From positions 82,001 through 146,000 of the forward strand of contig JALPQD010000818.1 in assembly GCA_023101885.1 (NCBI GenBank): a stretch of 64,000 nucleotides of DNA. The letters run 5' to 3'. This document shows positions 10,595 through 21,692 of this stretch, piece by piece. Within the stretch, counting starts at the first letter, position 1. Every line of letters begins with the position of its first letter. Position numbers and translations under genes: made by a program. The notes beneath the pieces were generated by a model, which was not told the origin of the DNA, did no database searches, and saw only the letters and a program-made list of their open reading frames with translations. This DNA comes from Typhlomys cinereus (Eukaryota; Chordata; Mammalia; Rodentia; Platacanthomyidae).

Positions 10595-11915
10595 ACCGCA
10601 TGCACACACACACAATTGAATAAATAAAAAAAAAATGCTGATGAATGGATGGAGTTGAAAGAAGTTATACTGAGTGAAGCATCCCAGACACAGAAAGACA
10701 GGCATCACATGTTCTCCCTTGTAAGTAGAACCTAATATGAGGCCTTCATAACAATATATTCAAGGAGAAATTTCTATAGTATCCTTCTGTATATACAAAG
10801 GAACATAACTTGGGCAGGTGTTTAGTGCAAAGAAGATCCTAAGAAAGCAGAGAAAAAGGGAAATGGGTAAATAGATAAATAATGCCACTGTGGAAGAAAA
10901 ACCCATAATAGAAGGGAAGTAAGGTGACAGAGCTTAAAGGGGGGGAGGAGGCAAAGGCAAAGGGGAAAAGGACAGATCAAAGGCCTAACCCAGTAGTGAG
11001 TGCTACAAACCACTGTAAGTCTGATAAGAATCTGGGACCAGCAAGAGCTATGTAAGATCCATGGGAAGCAGTTACTCTCTGAATGGGTTTTAATCCCCTT
11101 AATGGCAGGGAAATCATACCTGATACCGTAAACCTATCCAAATAACAGTAGAACAGGAATACATGCACAGAAACAGATATCCTAATGTTAACTATGAAAG
11201 ATTTGTAACACCATAAAACACTCCTTTTTTATCCCTTTGATAAGAAAAACTTTCAGAGCTCAGCCAAATTGTACACTATTACAATGGAAAACTAGTGAGT
11301 CAGAAAACCACATCAGACCAGAGTACAGGGTATCAGCAGGCATGATCAGCACATCAAAATCTTATCTTAACCAAGACTCAGGGAAACTCATAGAAGAGGA
11401 GATGGCAAGATTGTAAGAGTCTAAAGTTGGAGTGAGGTATTCCTAACCAACACACTCCAGCCTAGATGGGGCTGCTATACCCAGAAGGCCACTGAAATGT
11501 GAATCTCTACCACCAAGTCTACACAATGCTCGGTGTATCAACATTTCCCCAAGGACAAACTAGAATTTTAGAAGAAACATCTGCTCCCAGACAGTGTCTC
11601 AGGGACAGGTTTTGGACAAGGGAAGAGGAGCCTCACCACTTACAACTTTACCCAATGGAGAGCCACATAAAGCTCAACAGAAATCTGACTCTTTTACTAA
11701 CACAGGCAGCCCAAAGAGAGTCCTGTGATAATCACAAAAAGAGGGACAGGAGGGCGGGGGTACAGAGCAGGATGAAAGGAGAAGGGTAGGAAGGGTGTTT
11801 GGATGGGGAGGGTAGCAGAGGAAGGAAATGGGTGGGAGGGAAAGGGGTAGGAGGGAAATGGGTGGGATGGCAAAGATAGAAACTCAGTTTGTTTGTAAAA
11901 AATTAATTAAAACTT
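9800..11915 (+). mobile_element. 5'-truncated L1 of an older subfamily, split by a SINE
   Basis: The copy starts in the C-terminal part of ORF2, just upstream of the Cys-His region, and runs through the end of ORF2 and a long purine-rich 3' UTR to an A-rich end near 11915. The frame from 9632 to 10195 gives ORF2-like residues (DEIKVSDKYLK, IQIKTTLRYHLTLVRM), and its N-terminal part is SINE sequence read in frame. It then goes out of register. A young SINE interrupts it at 10320-10635. No functional protein remains. Confidence 0.85.
10320..10635 (+). mobile_element. Young DIP-like SINE inside L1
   Basis: The complete structure is present: GGGGCTGGAGAGGTGGCTCA head, B box CTGAGTTCGGATCC, GC-rich body, (AC)n of about 55 bp and an AATTGAATAAATAAA tail. 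The flanks share TGCTGATGA (10311-10319 and 10636-10644). The L1 reading resumes directly after the second copy, confirming insertion into the L1. Confidence 0.9.
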
Positions 11916-12027
11916 CTATCCCTCGTATTTATTTACTTTCATTAGATTGCCCCATGGTCATTTACCCCCATGACAGTTTTGTTCCTCATAATATATTTCT
12001 ATTATTTTTCTTTAGGATGTTTAGTTA

Positions 12028-12038
12028 TGAGAGAGAGG

Positions 12039-12098
<60 letters not shown>
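12028..12098 (+). repeat. (GA)n microsatellite
   Basis: About 70 bp of nearly uninterrupted GAGA repeat with a few GGGA and AAAG variants at its left side. It accounts for the Arg-Glu-rich part of the open frame at 11828-12304. Confidence 0.95.
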
Positions 12099-12102
<4 letters not shown>

Positions 12103-12288
12103 ATTAGCAAAATGTCACATAACTTTGGAAAATCAAACTCAGCTGTCCACAATCAGGATTCATAGAGTGAATTCATGTGCCAGGCTTGAGAACAGGGGCC
12201 TTCACCTGCTCAGCTATCTCAACAGCCCTGTTTTCACTTTTTTTGGACTGGCCTATTTGGTAAAATGGCTAACTAGTTTCACATTCTT

Positions 12289-12331
12289 TTTTTTTAATTT
12301 TTAAAAATTTATTCATTTGAGCGCGCGCGCG

Positions 12332-12385
<54 letters not shown>

Positions 12386-12586
12386 ACCATGGGCGAATTT
12401 GGGAACCACCATGGACCTCCTCTTTGTTTACTCTGCCCGGGGATTCACAGGCTCCGCCCTACCAGGACCAGAAACACAGGCCGCCCCCGCTTCGGCCCGG
12501 CATCTATATGTAGGGTGTAGGATCCGAACTCAGGACCTTCCACCTGTAAGGCAGAGGCTTAACCCCTGAGCCACCTCTCCAGCCCT
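12289..12586 (-). mobile_element. Young DIP-like SINE with perfect 15-bp TSD
   Basis: The reverse copy starts with its tail (TTTATTCATTTGAGCGCG), followed by a (GT)n tract, the body, and the head ending CCACCTCTCCAGCCC. The duplication TAGTTTCACATTCTT lies at 12274-12288 and 12587-12601. Open frames at 12317-12569 are translations of the SINE. Confidence 0.93.
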
Positions 12587-13241
12587 TAGTTTCACATTCT
12601 TAACAAGAAAGTACTACAGTTCAATTTTCATGTCCATATCTTCTCAAACATTTGTCATCTAGAATTTTTTTTAAACACAGCCATTTATTTCAACACCTGT
12701 GTTGAGGATGCAAAAATATGTTATTTTACTACAGAATTCCATCTCTGGTATAAATTTATTAGAATTCAGGTCAAATAGCCACTAAAAGAATATGTAGTCA
12801 TGCTCTTCTCTGTTTGTAGCCACACCACCTTGAACTCGCCTGGTCTTCTTTGATATCTTAAGTGTGGCACGGTTTGACCTGGGTAGTAATTGGAATGGAG
12901 AAGTGTTCTGTGACTACCTAGAGTCATTTGTTTTTGTGAGTTCCAGGGGAATTTGCTTTTGCCCATTACCTTCTGCTCCTATGCCACGTGGGTTTAGCCT
13001 GGATTCTCTGTAATGTGTTATGTGAAAGCCAATAGATTCAGTTCATGGACAAACACCATGGATCTTTTAAATCCAGAATAGTGAGCAAGCACAACAGAAA
13101 TTTTTGTTATTGTAATTTATTGCAAGATTCTTTAATCATCCTTTCTTGAATCTCTCTACATCCAAACAGGTTCATTACCTGTGTTGATATTTCTTGTGCC
13201 CAGTATGCAAGGCAAAAAGCCTTTTGTAAGACACATAACGA

Positions 13242-13434
13242 AGGGCTGGAAGGTGGCCACCTGCGTTTCTGGTCCTGGTAGGGCGGAGCCTGTGAATCCC
13301 GGGGCAGAGTAAACAAGGAGGAGGTGGAGGCGTCCATGGTGGTTCCCGAATTCGTCCATGGTTCTACACACACATACATACACACACGCGCACACATGCA
13401 TACATGCACTTGAATAAATAATAAATTTAAAAAA
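13242..13434 (+). mobile_element. DIP-like SINE with internal deletion of the pol III promoter region
   Basis: The head AGGGCTGGAAGGTGG joins directly to CACCTGCGTTTCTGG of the body. Compared with the full copies this skips about 100 bp containing the rest of the A box and the whole B box. The 3' two thirds, AC-rich tract and TTGAATAAATAATAAAT tail are normal. Without box B it should not be transcribable by pol III. Confidence 0.8.
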
Positions 13435-13435
13435 G

Positions 13436-15417
13436 ATACATTTTGTAATTGGATTCCTTACCTGCTTGGTGTTTAATTTTTTGAGTTCTTCGTGTACTCT
13501 GGTTATTAGTCCTATATCAGATGTGTGGATAGTAAAAATTTTTTTCCCATTCTGTGGGTTGTCTTTTTACTCAGTTAACATTATCTTTTGCTGAACAGAA
13601 GCTTTTTAATTTCATGAGATCCCATTTGTTGAATGTTGAGTACAATTGGGAATCCTCTTTAGAAAATGTTGGCCTGGGCCAATCAGTTCTAGGGAATACC
13701 CTACTCTTTCTTCTAGGGTGTGTTTTCATAGTCTCTGGTCTAATAATAAGGTCCTTGATCCATTTGGAGTTGATTTTTATGCAAGGTGATAAATAAGAAT
13801 CCAAGTTCAGTCTTCTACATATAGATATCCAATTTTGCCAGCACCATTTGTTGAAGATGCTGTCCTTTATCCAATAGTTTTTCTGGGCATCTATGTAAAA
13901 AATCAGTTGACTGTAGATGTATGAGTTTATGTCTGAGTCTTCATCCTTATCCACTGATTTATGTGTCTATTTTAGAGCCTTTCCTATATTGCTTTTATTA
14001 CTATGAATTTAATAGTATAAATTAAGGTCTGGTATGGTAATACCTCCAGCAGAGTTTTTATTACTCAGGATTGTTTTTCCTATCCTGTGCTTTTGTGCTT
14101 CCGTATGAATTTTGGAATTGTTTTGTCAATTTCTGTGAATCGCCTTGGAAATTTGATTGTTATTGCAATGAATCTTTATGTTGTTTTTGGTAGGATGGTC
14201 ATTTTTATGATGTTAATTATACCCATCCAGGAGCATGGGAGGTCTTTCCACCTTCTGGTGCTGTCCGACATTTCTTTTTTTAGGGTTTTAAAGTTTTCAT
14301 TGTACAGGTCTCTCACATGCTTGGTTAGACTTATACCAGGTTATTTAATATTTTTAAGGGCTGTGGCAAATGGCAGTGTTTCTCTTAGGACTTTGTCACT
14401 TTTTTCATCCTTGGTGTATAAAAAAACCACTGATTTTTTAACATTAATTTTGTAGCCTGACACTTTACTCAAGTTGTTAGTTCCAGGAATTTCCTGGTGG
14501 AGGGTCTCTCAGGTATAGAACCAGGTCATCTACAAGTAAGGATATCTTGATTTCTTCTTTTCCTATTTGTATCCCTTTTAGTTCTCTCTCTTGTCTTATG
14601 GCTCTAGCTAAGACTTTAGGTACAATATTGAACAGGAGCAATGAGAGTGAGCAGCTCTGCCTAGTTCCTGATCAAAGTGGGAATGCTTCAAGTTTTTCAC
14701 CGTTTAGAATGATTCTTGCTATAGGCTGGTTGTATATGGCCTTTGTTATATTGATACAATTTCCTTCCATTTCCATTGTCTCCAGGGCTTTTATCATAAA
14801 AGGATGTTGGACTTTGTCAAAAGCTTTTTCTGCATCTATCGAGAGAATCATATATTGTTGTTCCTTGCATTTGTTTATATAATGAATTTCATTTATTGAT
14901 TTGTGTATGTTGAAGCAATCTTGTGTGTCTAGAATAAACCCTACTTGGTCCTAGTGAATGATTTTTTGATATGTTTTTTAATACAGTTTGCTAAAATTTT
15001 GTTAAGGATCTTTGATTCTATGTTCATCAATGAGATTGGACTGTAGTTTTCTTTTTTATTGCATCTTTACTTTTTTTTAAATTCTTCCACTCATACAAAG
15101 TTGATAAGTACCCCATTCCCCTCCCTCCCTCCACCCCTTCCTGGATCCCGTTGCTCCCTCTCCCCTTTTCCCTTTCCTTTCTCCCCCTCCCTCCCTTTCT
15201 TCCAGTGCTCCCTCCTCCCCATTCCTGGAGCATACTTTTGCATCTTTATTTGTTTTGGGGATCAGTGTAATATTAGCTTCATAGAAGGAGTTTAAAGGAC
15301 TTCCTCCTTTGCTATTTTGTGGAATAGTTTATGGAATAATAGTGTTAGTTGCTTTTTAAACATCTTGGAGAATTCTGCACTGCATATATCCAGTCCTGGG
15401 CTTTGTTTCGTGGGAAA
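13436..15417 (-). mobile_element. Old L1 (3' part of ORF2), host of nested L1 insertions
   Basis: Minus-strand ORF2 sequence of an older subfamily. The frame 13954-13571 retains ORF2-like residues such as IFNKWCWQNWISICRRLNLD, and 14.0-15.0 kb is the reverse-transcriptase region read backwards. The copy is interrupted by a short L1 end (15070-15237) and at 15418 by a nearly complete younger L1. Its sequence resumes at about 22623-23200, where the reading continues from the same point of ORF2. All frames are broken. Confidence 0.88.
15070..15237 (-). mobile_element. Very short 5'-truncated L1 3' end with 11-bp TSD
   Basis: The insert consists of a T-run (the poly(A) tail read backwards), the L1 3'-terminal phrase CACTCATACAAAGTTGATAAG and a pyrimidine-rich 3' UTR, then it stops. 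The perfect duplication TTGCATCTTTA lies at 15059-15069 and 15238-15248, and the old L1 reading continues across it. This is a classic extremely truncated retrotransposition event of about 168 bp. Confidence 0.88.
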
Positions 15418-15863
15418 TTTTTTTTTTACATTTTTTATTATTATTTCCGCTCATACAAACTTAATAGGTAGACCAGTTCCCTCCCCCCCCCTCCCCTCGA
15501 ACACCCTGCTCCTCCTCCCTCTCTCCCCATCTCCCAGTGCCTCCCCCTCAATTCCCAGAGAGTCCTTTATTGTGTATGCCTAATTCTCCTCTGGGTCCTC
15601 CTTTCCGATGACGTACAAGGATCCAGTGGCATTTCCCTGAACCCTTTCTCGTGTTCCCCTTAAGCATAGGAACACTACTGTGGCTGTCAATCCCTTGCCT
15701 CCAAGGATCTTGGTGCCTTTAGCCAATGTTAGACTTTGTGAGGTCAATAGTGTGATGGACATGGCGCAGGGCATGCAAAGTCCTATTATGATTGCTTCAG
15801 CCCTAACTAGTATGGAGACTCTTCAAATCATTGCTCCCCCCATCCTTTTGCTCTTACAATCTT

Positions 15864-16150
15864 TTTTTTTTAATTTTTTTATTATTATTATTATTTATTC
15901 AATTGTGCGTGTGTGTATGTATGTGCGCATGTGTGTATGTGTGTGTGTAGAACCACGGACGAATTCGTGAACCACCATGGACGCCTCCACCTCTTTCTGC
16001 CCCGGGATTCACAGGCTCCGCCCTACCAGGACCAGAAGCGCAGGCCGCCCCCGCTTCCGCCTGGCGTCTATACGTGGGATCTGGGATCCGAACTCGGGAC
16101 CTTCCGCCTGCAAAGCGGAGGCTTAACCTCTGAGCCACCTCTCCAGCCCC
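15864..16150 (-). mobile_element. Young DIP-like SINE in the L1 3' UTR, perfect 15-bp TSD
   Basis: A reverse copy with tail TTTATTCAATTGTGCG, GT-rich tract and head ending CCACCTCTCCAGCCCC. The duplication TGCTCTTACAATCTT is at 15849-15863 and 16151-16165. The related L1 copy at 40.6-42.4 kb has no SINE at this point, so the insertion came after this L1 did. Confidence 0.95.
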
Positions 16151-16750
16151 TGCTCTTACAATCTTATCGCCCCCCTCTTCCGCAAATGTCCCTGAGCTTC
16201 AGGATGGGGGGAGATTAGGCTGGCTTAGTTCTATGTGGATGACATAGAGTCTCTGAAGTTCTGGATTGTGGTTTGTTGAAGTTCTTTTGCAGTTTTGCTG
16301 CTCCTGCAATGCCCTTCACTCCATCGTAATGGGCACTGTATGTCACCCCCTGGTCAGAGACAAAAAAAACTGTTAAACTGGAGTCTTGTTATAATAGCAC
16401 ATTCAAGGGTAGATGTAATAAAAGCAGGAAACCTCGGTGAGGGAGGGGTCAGTCACCCATTTGCAAAATGATCATTTTTCATCTGCCAGACTATATGTCC
16501 TCCTCTTCTGGTGAGATCATACCCCCTCAGTTGTACATGATCAGGAACGAACGTCTGTGAACGTAACCAGGTGTCACATTACTTACTTGCATTCCTTGGA
16601 GGCCGATTTTCTCTGCTGTAACATGGTCCCCTCTCTCCTTGTGTCTGGTGTGGCCCTCCAACCCCATCCCTCCTGTTCACAATCCTTGCAATTACCGTAT
16701 TACATAGGTTTACCCTTGAGTGTCTCAATGTGGGCTGGGTGAGTTTGGTA

Positions 16751-19700
16751 CTAGGAGCCACCTATTAGGGAGTACATATGGCGCTTAATTTTCTGGGTCT
16801 GGGATACTTCGCTTAATATAATTGTTTCTAATGACATCCATTTCCCAGCAAATTCCAGTAATTCATCATTTTTGATGGCTAAGTAGTACTCCATGTATAG
16901 ATGTACCACAGTTTCCTTATCCACTCGTCAACTGTTGGACATTTGGGTTGATTCCATGACTTTGCTATTGTAAATAGTGCTGCTATGAACATGGTCGTGC
17001 TTGTGCTATCAAGGCAAACCTCTGCTGCATGGGGGAGTTATTCCCAAAAGTGGAATAGCAGGGTCATATGGCATTTCAATCTTTAATTTCTTTAAGAACC
17101 TCCAGACGGCTCGCCAGAATGGTTGTATGAGCCTGCATTCCCACCAGCAATGCAGCAGAATTCCCCTCTCTCCACATCCTCTCCAGCACTTGTTGTTGTT
17201 TGTATTGTGGATTTTTGCCATCCTGACCGGGGTGAGATGATATCTCAGGGAGGTTTTGATTTGCATTTCCCTGATGGCTAAGGAAGTGGAGCATTTTTTA
17301 AGATATTTGTTAGACATTTTAATTTCATCTCTGGTAAAATTTCTTTTAAGTTCCAGGGCCCATTTTTTAATTGGGCCATTGCTTTCCTCGGTGTTTAATT
17401 TTCTAAGTTCTTTGTGCACTCTGGACAGTAGAGCTCTATCAGATATGTGGTTAGTGAAGATTTTCTCCCATTCTGTGGGTTGCCTTTGAGCTCCTGTGAC
17501 AATCTCTTTATCTGAACAGAAGCTCTTTAATTTCACAAGATCCCAACTGTTGAGAGTTGGTAGCAGTGACTGTGCCATTGGATGTCTGTTTAGGAAATGT
17601 TGGCCTAGCCCAATCAACTCAAGGGAGTTCCCTATCCGTTCAGTTATGATTTTTATAGTCTCTGGCCTGATATCAAGGTCCTTGATCCATTTGGAATTAA
17701 GTCTTGTATATGGTGACAAGTACGGGTCCAGCTTTAATCTTCTGCATGTGGAGATCCAGTTTTGCCAGCACCATTTGTTGAAGATGCTGTTCTTTTTCCA
17801 TTGGATTCTTTGGGCCCCTTTGTCAAAAATCAAATGGCTGTATTTTTGTGGGCTTATATCTGGGTCTTCAACCCTTATCCATTGATCTGTGTATCTATTT
17901 TGGAGCCAGTACCAGGCTGTCTTTATAACTATGGATTTGTAGTATAGACTTAGGTTTGGTATGGTAATACCTCCAGCAGTGTTTTTGTTACTCAGGATTG
18001 TCTTTGCTATCCTGGGTCTTTTGTGCCTCCATATGAATTTTGAGATTATTTGGTCAACTTCTTTAAAGAATTGCTTTGGGATTTTAATTGGTATAGCATT
18101 GAATTTGTATATCGCCTTTGGTAGGATGGTCATTTTTACAATGTTGATTCTGCCAATCCAGGAACAAAGGAGGTCTTTCCACCTTCTGATGTCTTCAGCA
18201 ATTTCTTTCTTTAGGGTTTTAAAGTTTTCATTGTAAAGGTCTTTTACCTCCTTGGTTAGGTTTATACCAAGGTATTTCATTTTTTTAGGGGCTACAGTAA
18301 ATGGGATTGTTTCTCTCAGGGCTTTTTCACTTCTTTCATTCTGGGCATATAGGAAGGCCTCGGATTTTTGCACATTTATTTTGTATCCTGCCACCCTGCT
18401 GAACTTCTCAATTAGTTCCAGGAGCTTACTGGTGGAGTTTTTGGGATCCCTCAGGCATAAGATCATGTCATCTGCAAATAGGGATAGCTTGACTTCTTCC
18501 TTTCCGATTTGAATCCCTTTTATGTCCCTTTCTTGTCTTATGGCTTCAGCTAAGACTTCAAGTACAATATTGAATAGAAGTGATGAGAGTGGACAGCCTT
18601 GTCTAGTTCCTGATCGAAGTGGGAATGCTTCCAATTGTTCCCCATTGAGATAATCCTTGCTGTGGGCTTGTTGTATACAGCTTTTATTATATTGATAAAG
18701 GTTCCTTCCATTCCTACTGTCTCTAGCGTTTTGATCATAAAAGGCTGTTGGATCTTGTCAAAGGCTTTTTCTGCATCTATCAAGAGTATCATGTGGCCTT
18801 GACTTTGGACTGGTTTACATGATGAATTACATTTATTGATTTTCGTATGTTGAACCAACCTTGTGTGCGGGGGATGAAGCCTACTTGGTCCCTGTGAATG
18901 ATCTTTTTGATATGTTTTTGAATCTGATTTGCTAAGACTTTGTTGAGAATCTTTGCGTCTGTGTTCATCAGAGAGGTCGGCCTATAGTTTTCTTTTATAA
19001 GTGAATCTTTATTAGGTTTTGGGATTAAGACGATATTAGCTTCATAGAAGGAATTTGGTAGTGTTCCTTCCTTTGCTATTTGATGGAACAGTTTAAGGAG
19101 TATTGGTGTTATTGACTCCTTAAATGTCTGGTAGAATTCTGTGCTGAATCCATCTGGTCCAGGACATTTTTTGGTGGGAAGATTCGAGATTACTTCTTCA
19201 ATTTCCTTATATGTTATAGGGCCATTTAAGTAATTCACAACTTCCTGATCCAATTTAGGTAAGATATGTTTACTTAGAAATTCATCCATCTCTTGTTGTC
19301 AAACTTCACTGAGTATAAGTTTTTGAAATATGATGTTATAATTCTCTGGATTTCTTGGGTATCAGTAGTGATTACTCCATGTTCATTTCTAATTTTGTTA
19401 ATTTGGGTTTTCTCTCTCTTGCTTTTGGTTAATTTAGCTAGGGGTGTATCTATCTTATTGATTTTTTCAAAGAACCAGCTTTTTGACTGGTTGATTTTTT
19501 CTATCGTTTTCTTAGTCTCAATTTCAGATATTTCTCCCCTTATTTTGCTAATCTCCTTTCTTCTACTACTTTTGGGATCAGATTGCTCAAGTTTCTCTAA
19601 AGCCTTAAGCTGCATCGTTAAGTTGTTTATTTCTGATGTTTCCATTTTTTTGATGTAGGCATTAAGAGCTATGAACTTACCTCTTAGGACAGCTTTCATT

Positions 19701-20570
19701 GTGTCCCAGAGATTTTGGTAAGTTGTATTTTCATTATCGTTCACTTTCAGGAAATCTCGAATTTCCTTTTTAATTTCTTCCTGAATCCAGTTCTCATTCA
19801 GCATCATATTGTTAAGTTTCCAGGAGTTAGTGTATTTTCTGTTGTTTGTTGTGTTGTGGATGTCCAGCTTTAGGCCGTGGTGGTCTGATAGCGCACAAGT
19901 TAGAATTTCAACCTTTTTGTATATGTGTAGATTCGTTTTGTGGCCCAATATGTGATCTATTTTGGAGAAAGTTCCGTGTGCTGCTGAGAAAAATGTGTAT
20001 TCTTTTGTGCGTGGGTAAAAAGTTCGATAGAGATCTGTAAGGTCCATTTCTTTCAGGGTTTGATTAAGTTCCAAAGTGTCTCTGTTAAGCTTTTGACCTG
20101 TTGATCTATCCCATGTTGAGAGGGCGGTGTTGAAGTCCCCAAGAATTATCGTTTGGGGGTTGATTTCTTGCTTTAGACGCTGTAGGGTTTTCTTAATGAA
20201 TGTGGAGGGGCCCGTATTAGGGTGCATAAATGTTCAGTATTGTGAAGTCTTCCTGGTGAATTGTACCTGTGACTAAAATGTAGTATCCATCTGTGTCTCT
20301 TATGATTTTCTTTGGTTTGAAGTCCACTTTGTCTGAAAGCATAATTGCTACCCCTGCCTGTTTCCTGGTTCCATTAGCTTGCAAGATTTTGGACCAGCCT
20401 TTCATTCTTAGGACGTGCCTATCTTTTGTGGTGAGATGAGTTTCCTGAAGGCAGCAGATTGTTGGATTGTGGTTTTTAATCCAAGTTTGTAATCTGTGTC
20501 TCTTAATCGGCGAGTTAATACCATTGACATTTAATGTTATAATGGAGAAATTATTTTTAATTCTGGACAT
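16751..20570 (-). pseudogene. L1 ORF2 (endonuclease-reverse transcriptase), broken
   Basis: ORF2 encodes the endonuclease and reverse transcriptase that nick the target DNA and copy L1 RNA into it. The start at 20570 (MSRIKNNFSI) follows ORF1 at the usual short spacing. Endonuclease signatures are visible: [29 protein letters not shown] and ALSDHHG. Reverse-transcriptase signatures follow: [21 protein letters not shown] and the catalytic FADD near 18467-18478. The C-terminal Cys-His region (CWRGCGERG ... HCWWEC) is near 17.15-17.2 kb. At least four frame changes break it: near 20220, 19280, 18800 and 18640. The longest intact part is 18634-17009 (541 codons). The last part of the classical C terminus (MFIAALFTIAK ...) lies in another frame from 16992 and is itself shifted before its stop at 16751-16753. 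Another copy at 40.6 kb ends at the same early stop. Confidence 0.95.
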
Positions 20571-20627
20571 TTTTTATGTTTAGTAGATTTTGTAAGCATG
20601 TTGTTTGATATTTATGTTTTGGTGGTA

Positions 20628-21692
20628 TTATACTTCCCTTCTGTCCTCCTGGATACGCTTGTTCTTTTCTTCAAGCTTGAGTATCATTTCTAGGATTTTT
20701 TGAAGGCCTGGTTTGGTAGACATGTATCCTTTCAAGTTGTCTTTGTGCTGGAAAACTTTTCTTTCTCCCTCAATCATGACATATAGTTTTGCTGGGTATA
20801 TCAGTCTGGGTTGGCATTTTTACTCATTTAATACTTGAAGTATGTCTCTCCAAGCTCTTCTTGCTTTTACTGTTTCCATTGAGTAGTCATTTGTTATTCT
20901 AATAGGTTTACCTTTAAAAGTGAGTTGCTTTTTTTCTCTTGAAGCTCTCAGCACCTTTTCTTTGTCTTGACTATGGAGTGTTTTTACTATTATTTGCCGT
21001 GGCGATTTTCTATTTTGGTCATATCTGTTTGGAGTGCAAAATGCCTCTTGTATTTGGATAGGCCTCTCATTCTTTAGTTGTGGGAAGTTTTCATTTATGA
21101 TGAATTGAAATATTTCCTCCGGTGTGGTATTTTGGGATACTTGTTCTGGTATTCCATGAATGTGCATGTTAGGCTTCTTCAGGGTGTCCCATATCTCTCG
21201 AATGTTCCTCTCCAGTATCTTTTTGGCTTTAACAATCTCTTCCATTGAGCTGGTTAATTCTCCCACTTTGTCTTCAAGATCTGAAATTCTATTTTCTGCC
21301 TCATTTGTTCTGCTGATAAGACTCTCTGTTGAGTTTTGGGTTGAAGATAATTTGTCTTTTAGTTCCATTTTAAACTCTGCCTGAGACTGTTTTAATTGCT
21401 CCATACCTATTTTTGTTTCTTGAACTGTTTTTCTCAACTCCTCCAAGTGCCTGTTGTGTTCCTGTTCAAAGTGGTTGATACGGTTGTTTAACTCTTCTTG
21501 GATTTCCTCTTTCATAGTATTAATCATGGTAATGATCATACTCTGAAAGTCGTTATGTTGGGTCTGGCTTTCATGGCTATTTTCTGTGGATTTGTTCTCG
21601 TCGGAATCCCTCATTATGGGATGGATTCTTTTGGCAGGAGATTGGTCTTCTTGGGTTTTGTTTCTCGTGGATCTGCACTTTGACTTGTACAT
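20628..21692 (-). pseudogene. L1 ORF1 (RNA-binding chaperone), one nonsense codon
   Basis: ORF1p coats L1 RNA as a trimer and acts as a nucleic-acid chaperone. The 290-codon open frame from 21692 has a charged N terminus, a long heptad-rich coiled coil (about residues 45-160, for example ENRISDLEDKVGEL), an RRM-like stretch (about 165-215, NMHIHGIPE) and a C-terminal domain (KKQLTFKGKPIRITNDYS). It stops at TAA just after ILQVLNE near 20820. The same frame then continues for more than 60 codons, with normal L1-type C-terminal residues (LIYPAKLYVMIEGE), to a TAA at 20628-20630. That would give about 354 residues, the usual family length. The early stop is therefore a point mutation, not the family's true end. 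Confidence 0.93.
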
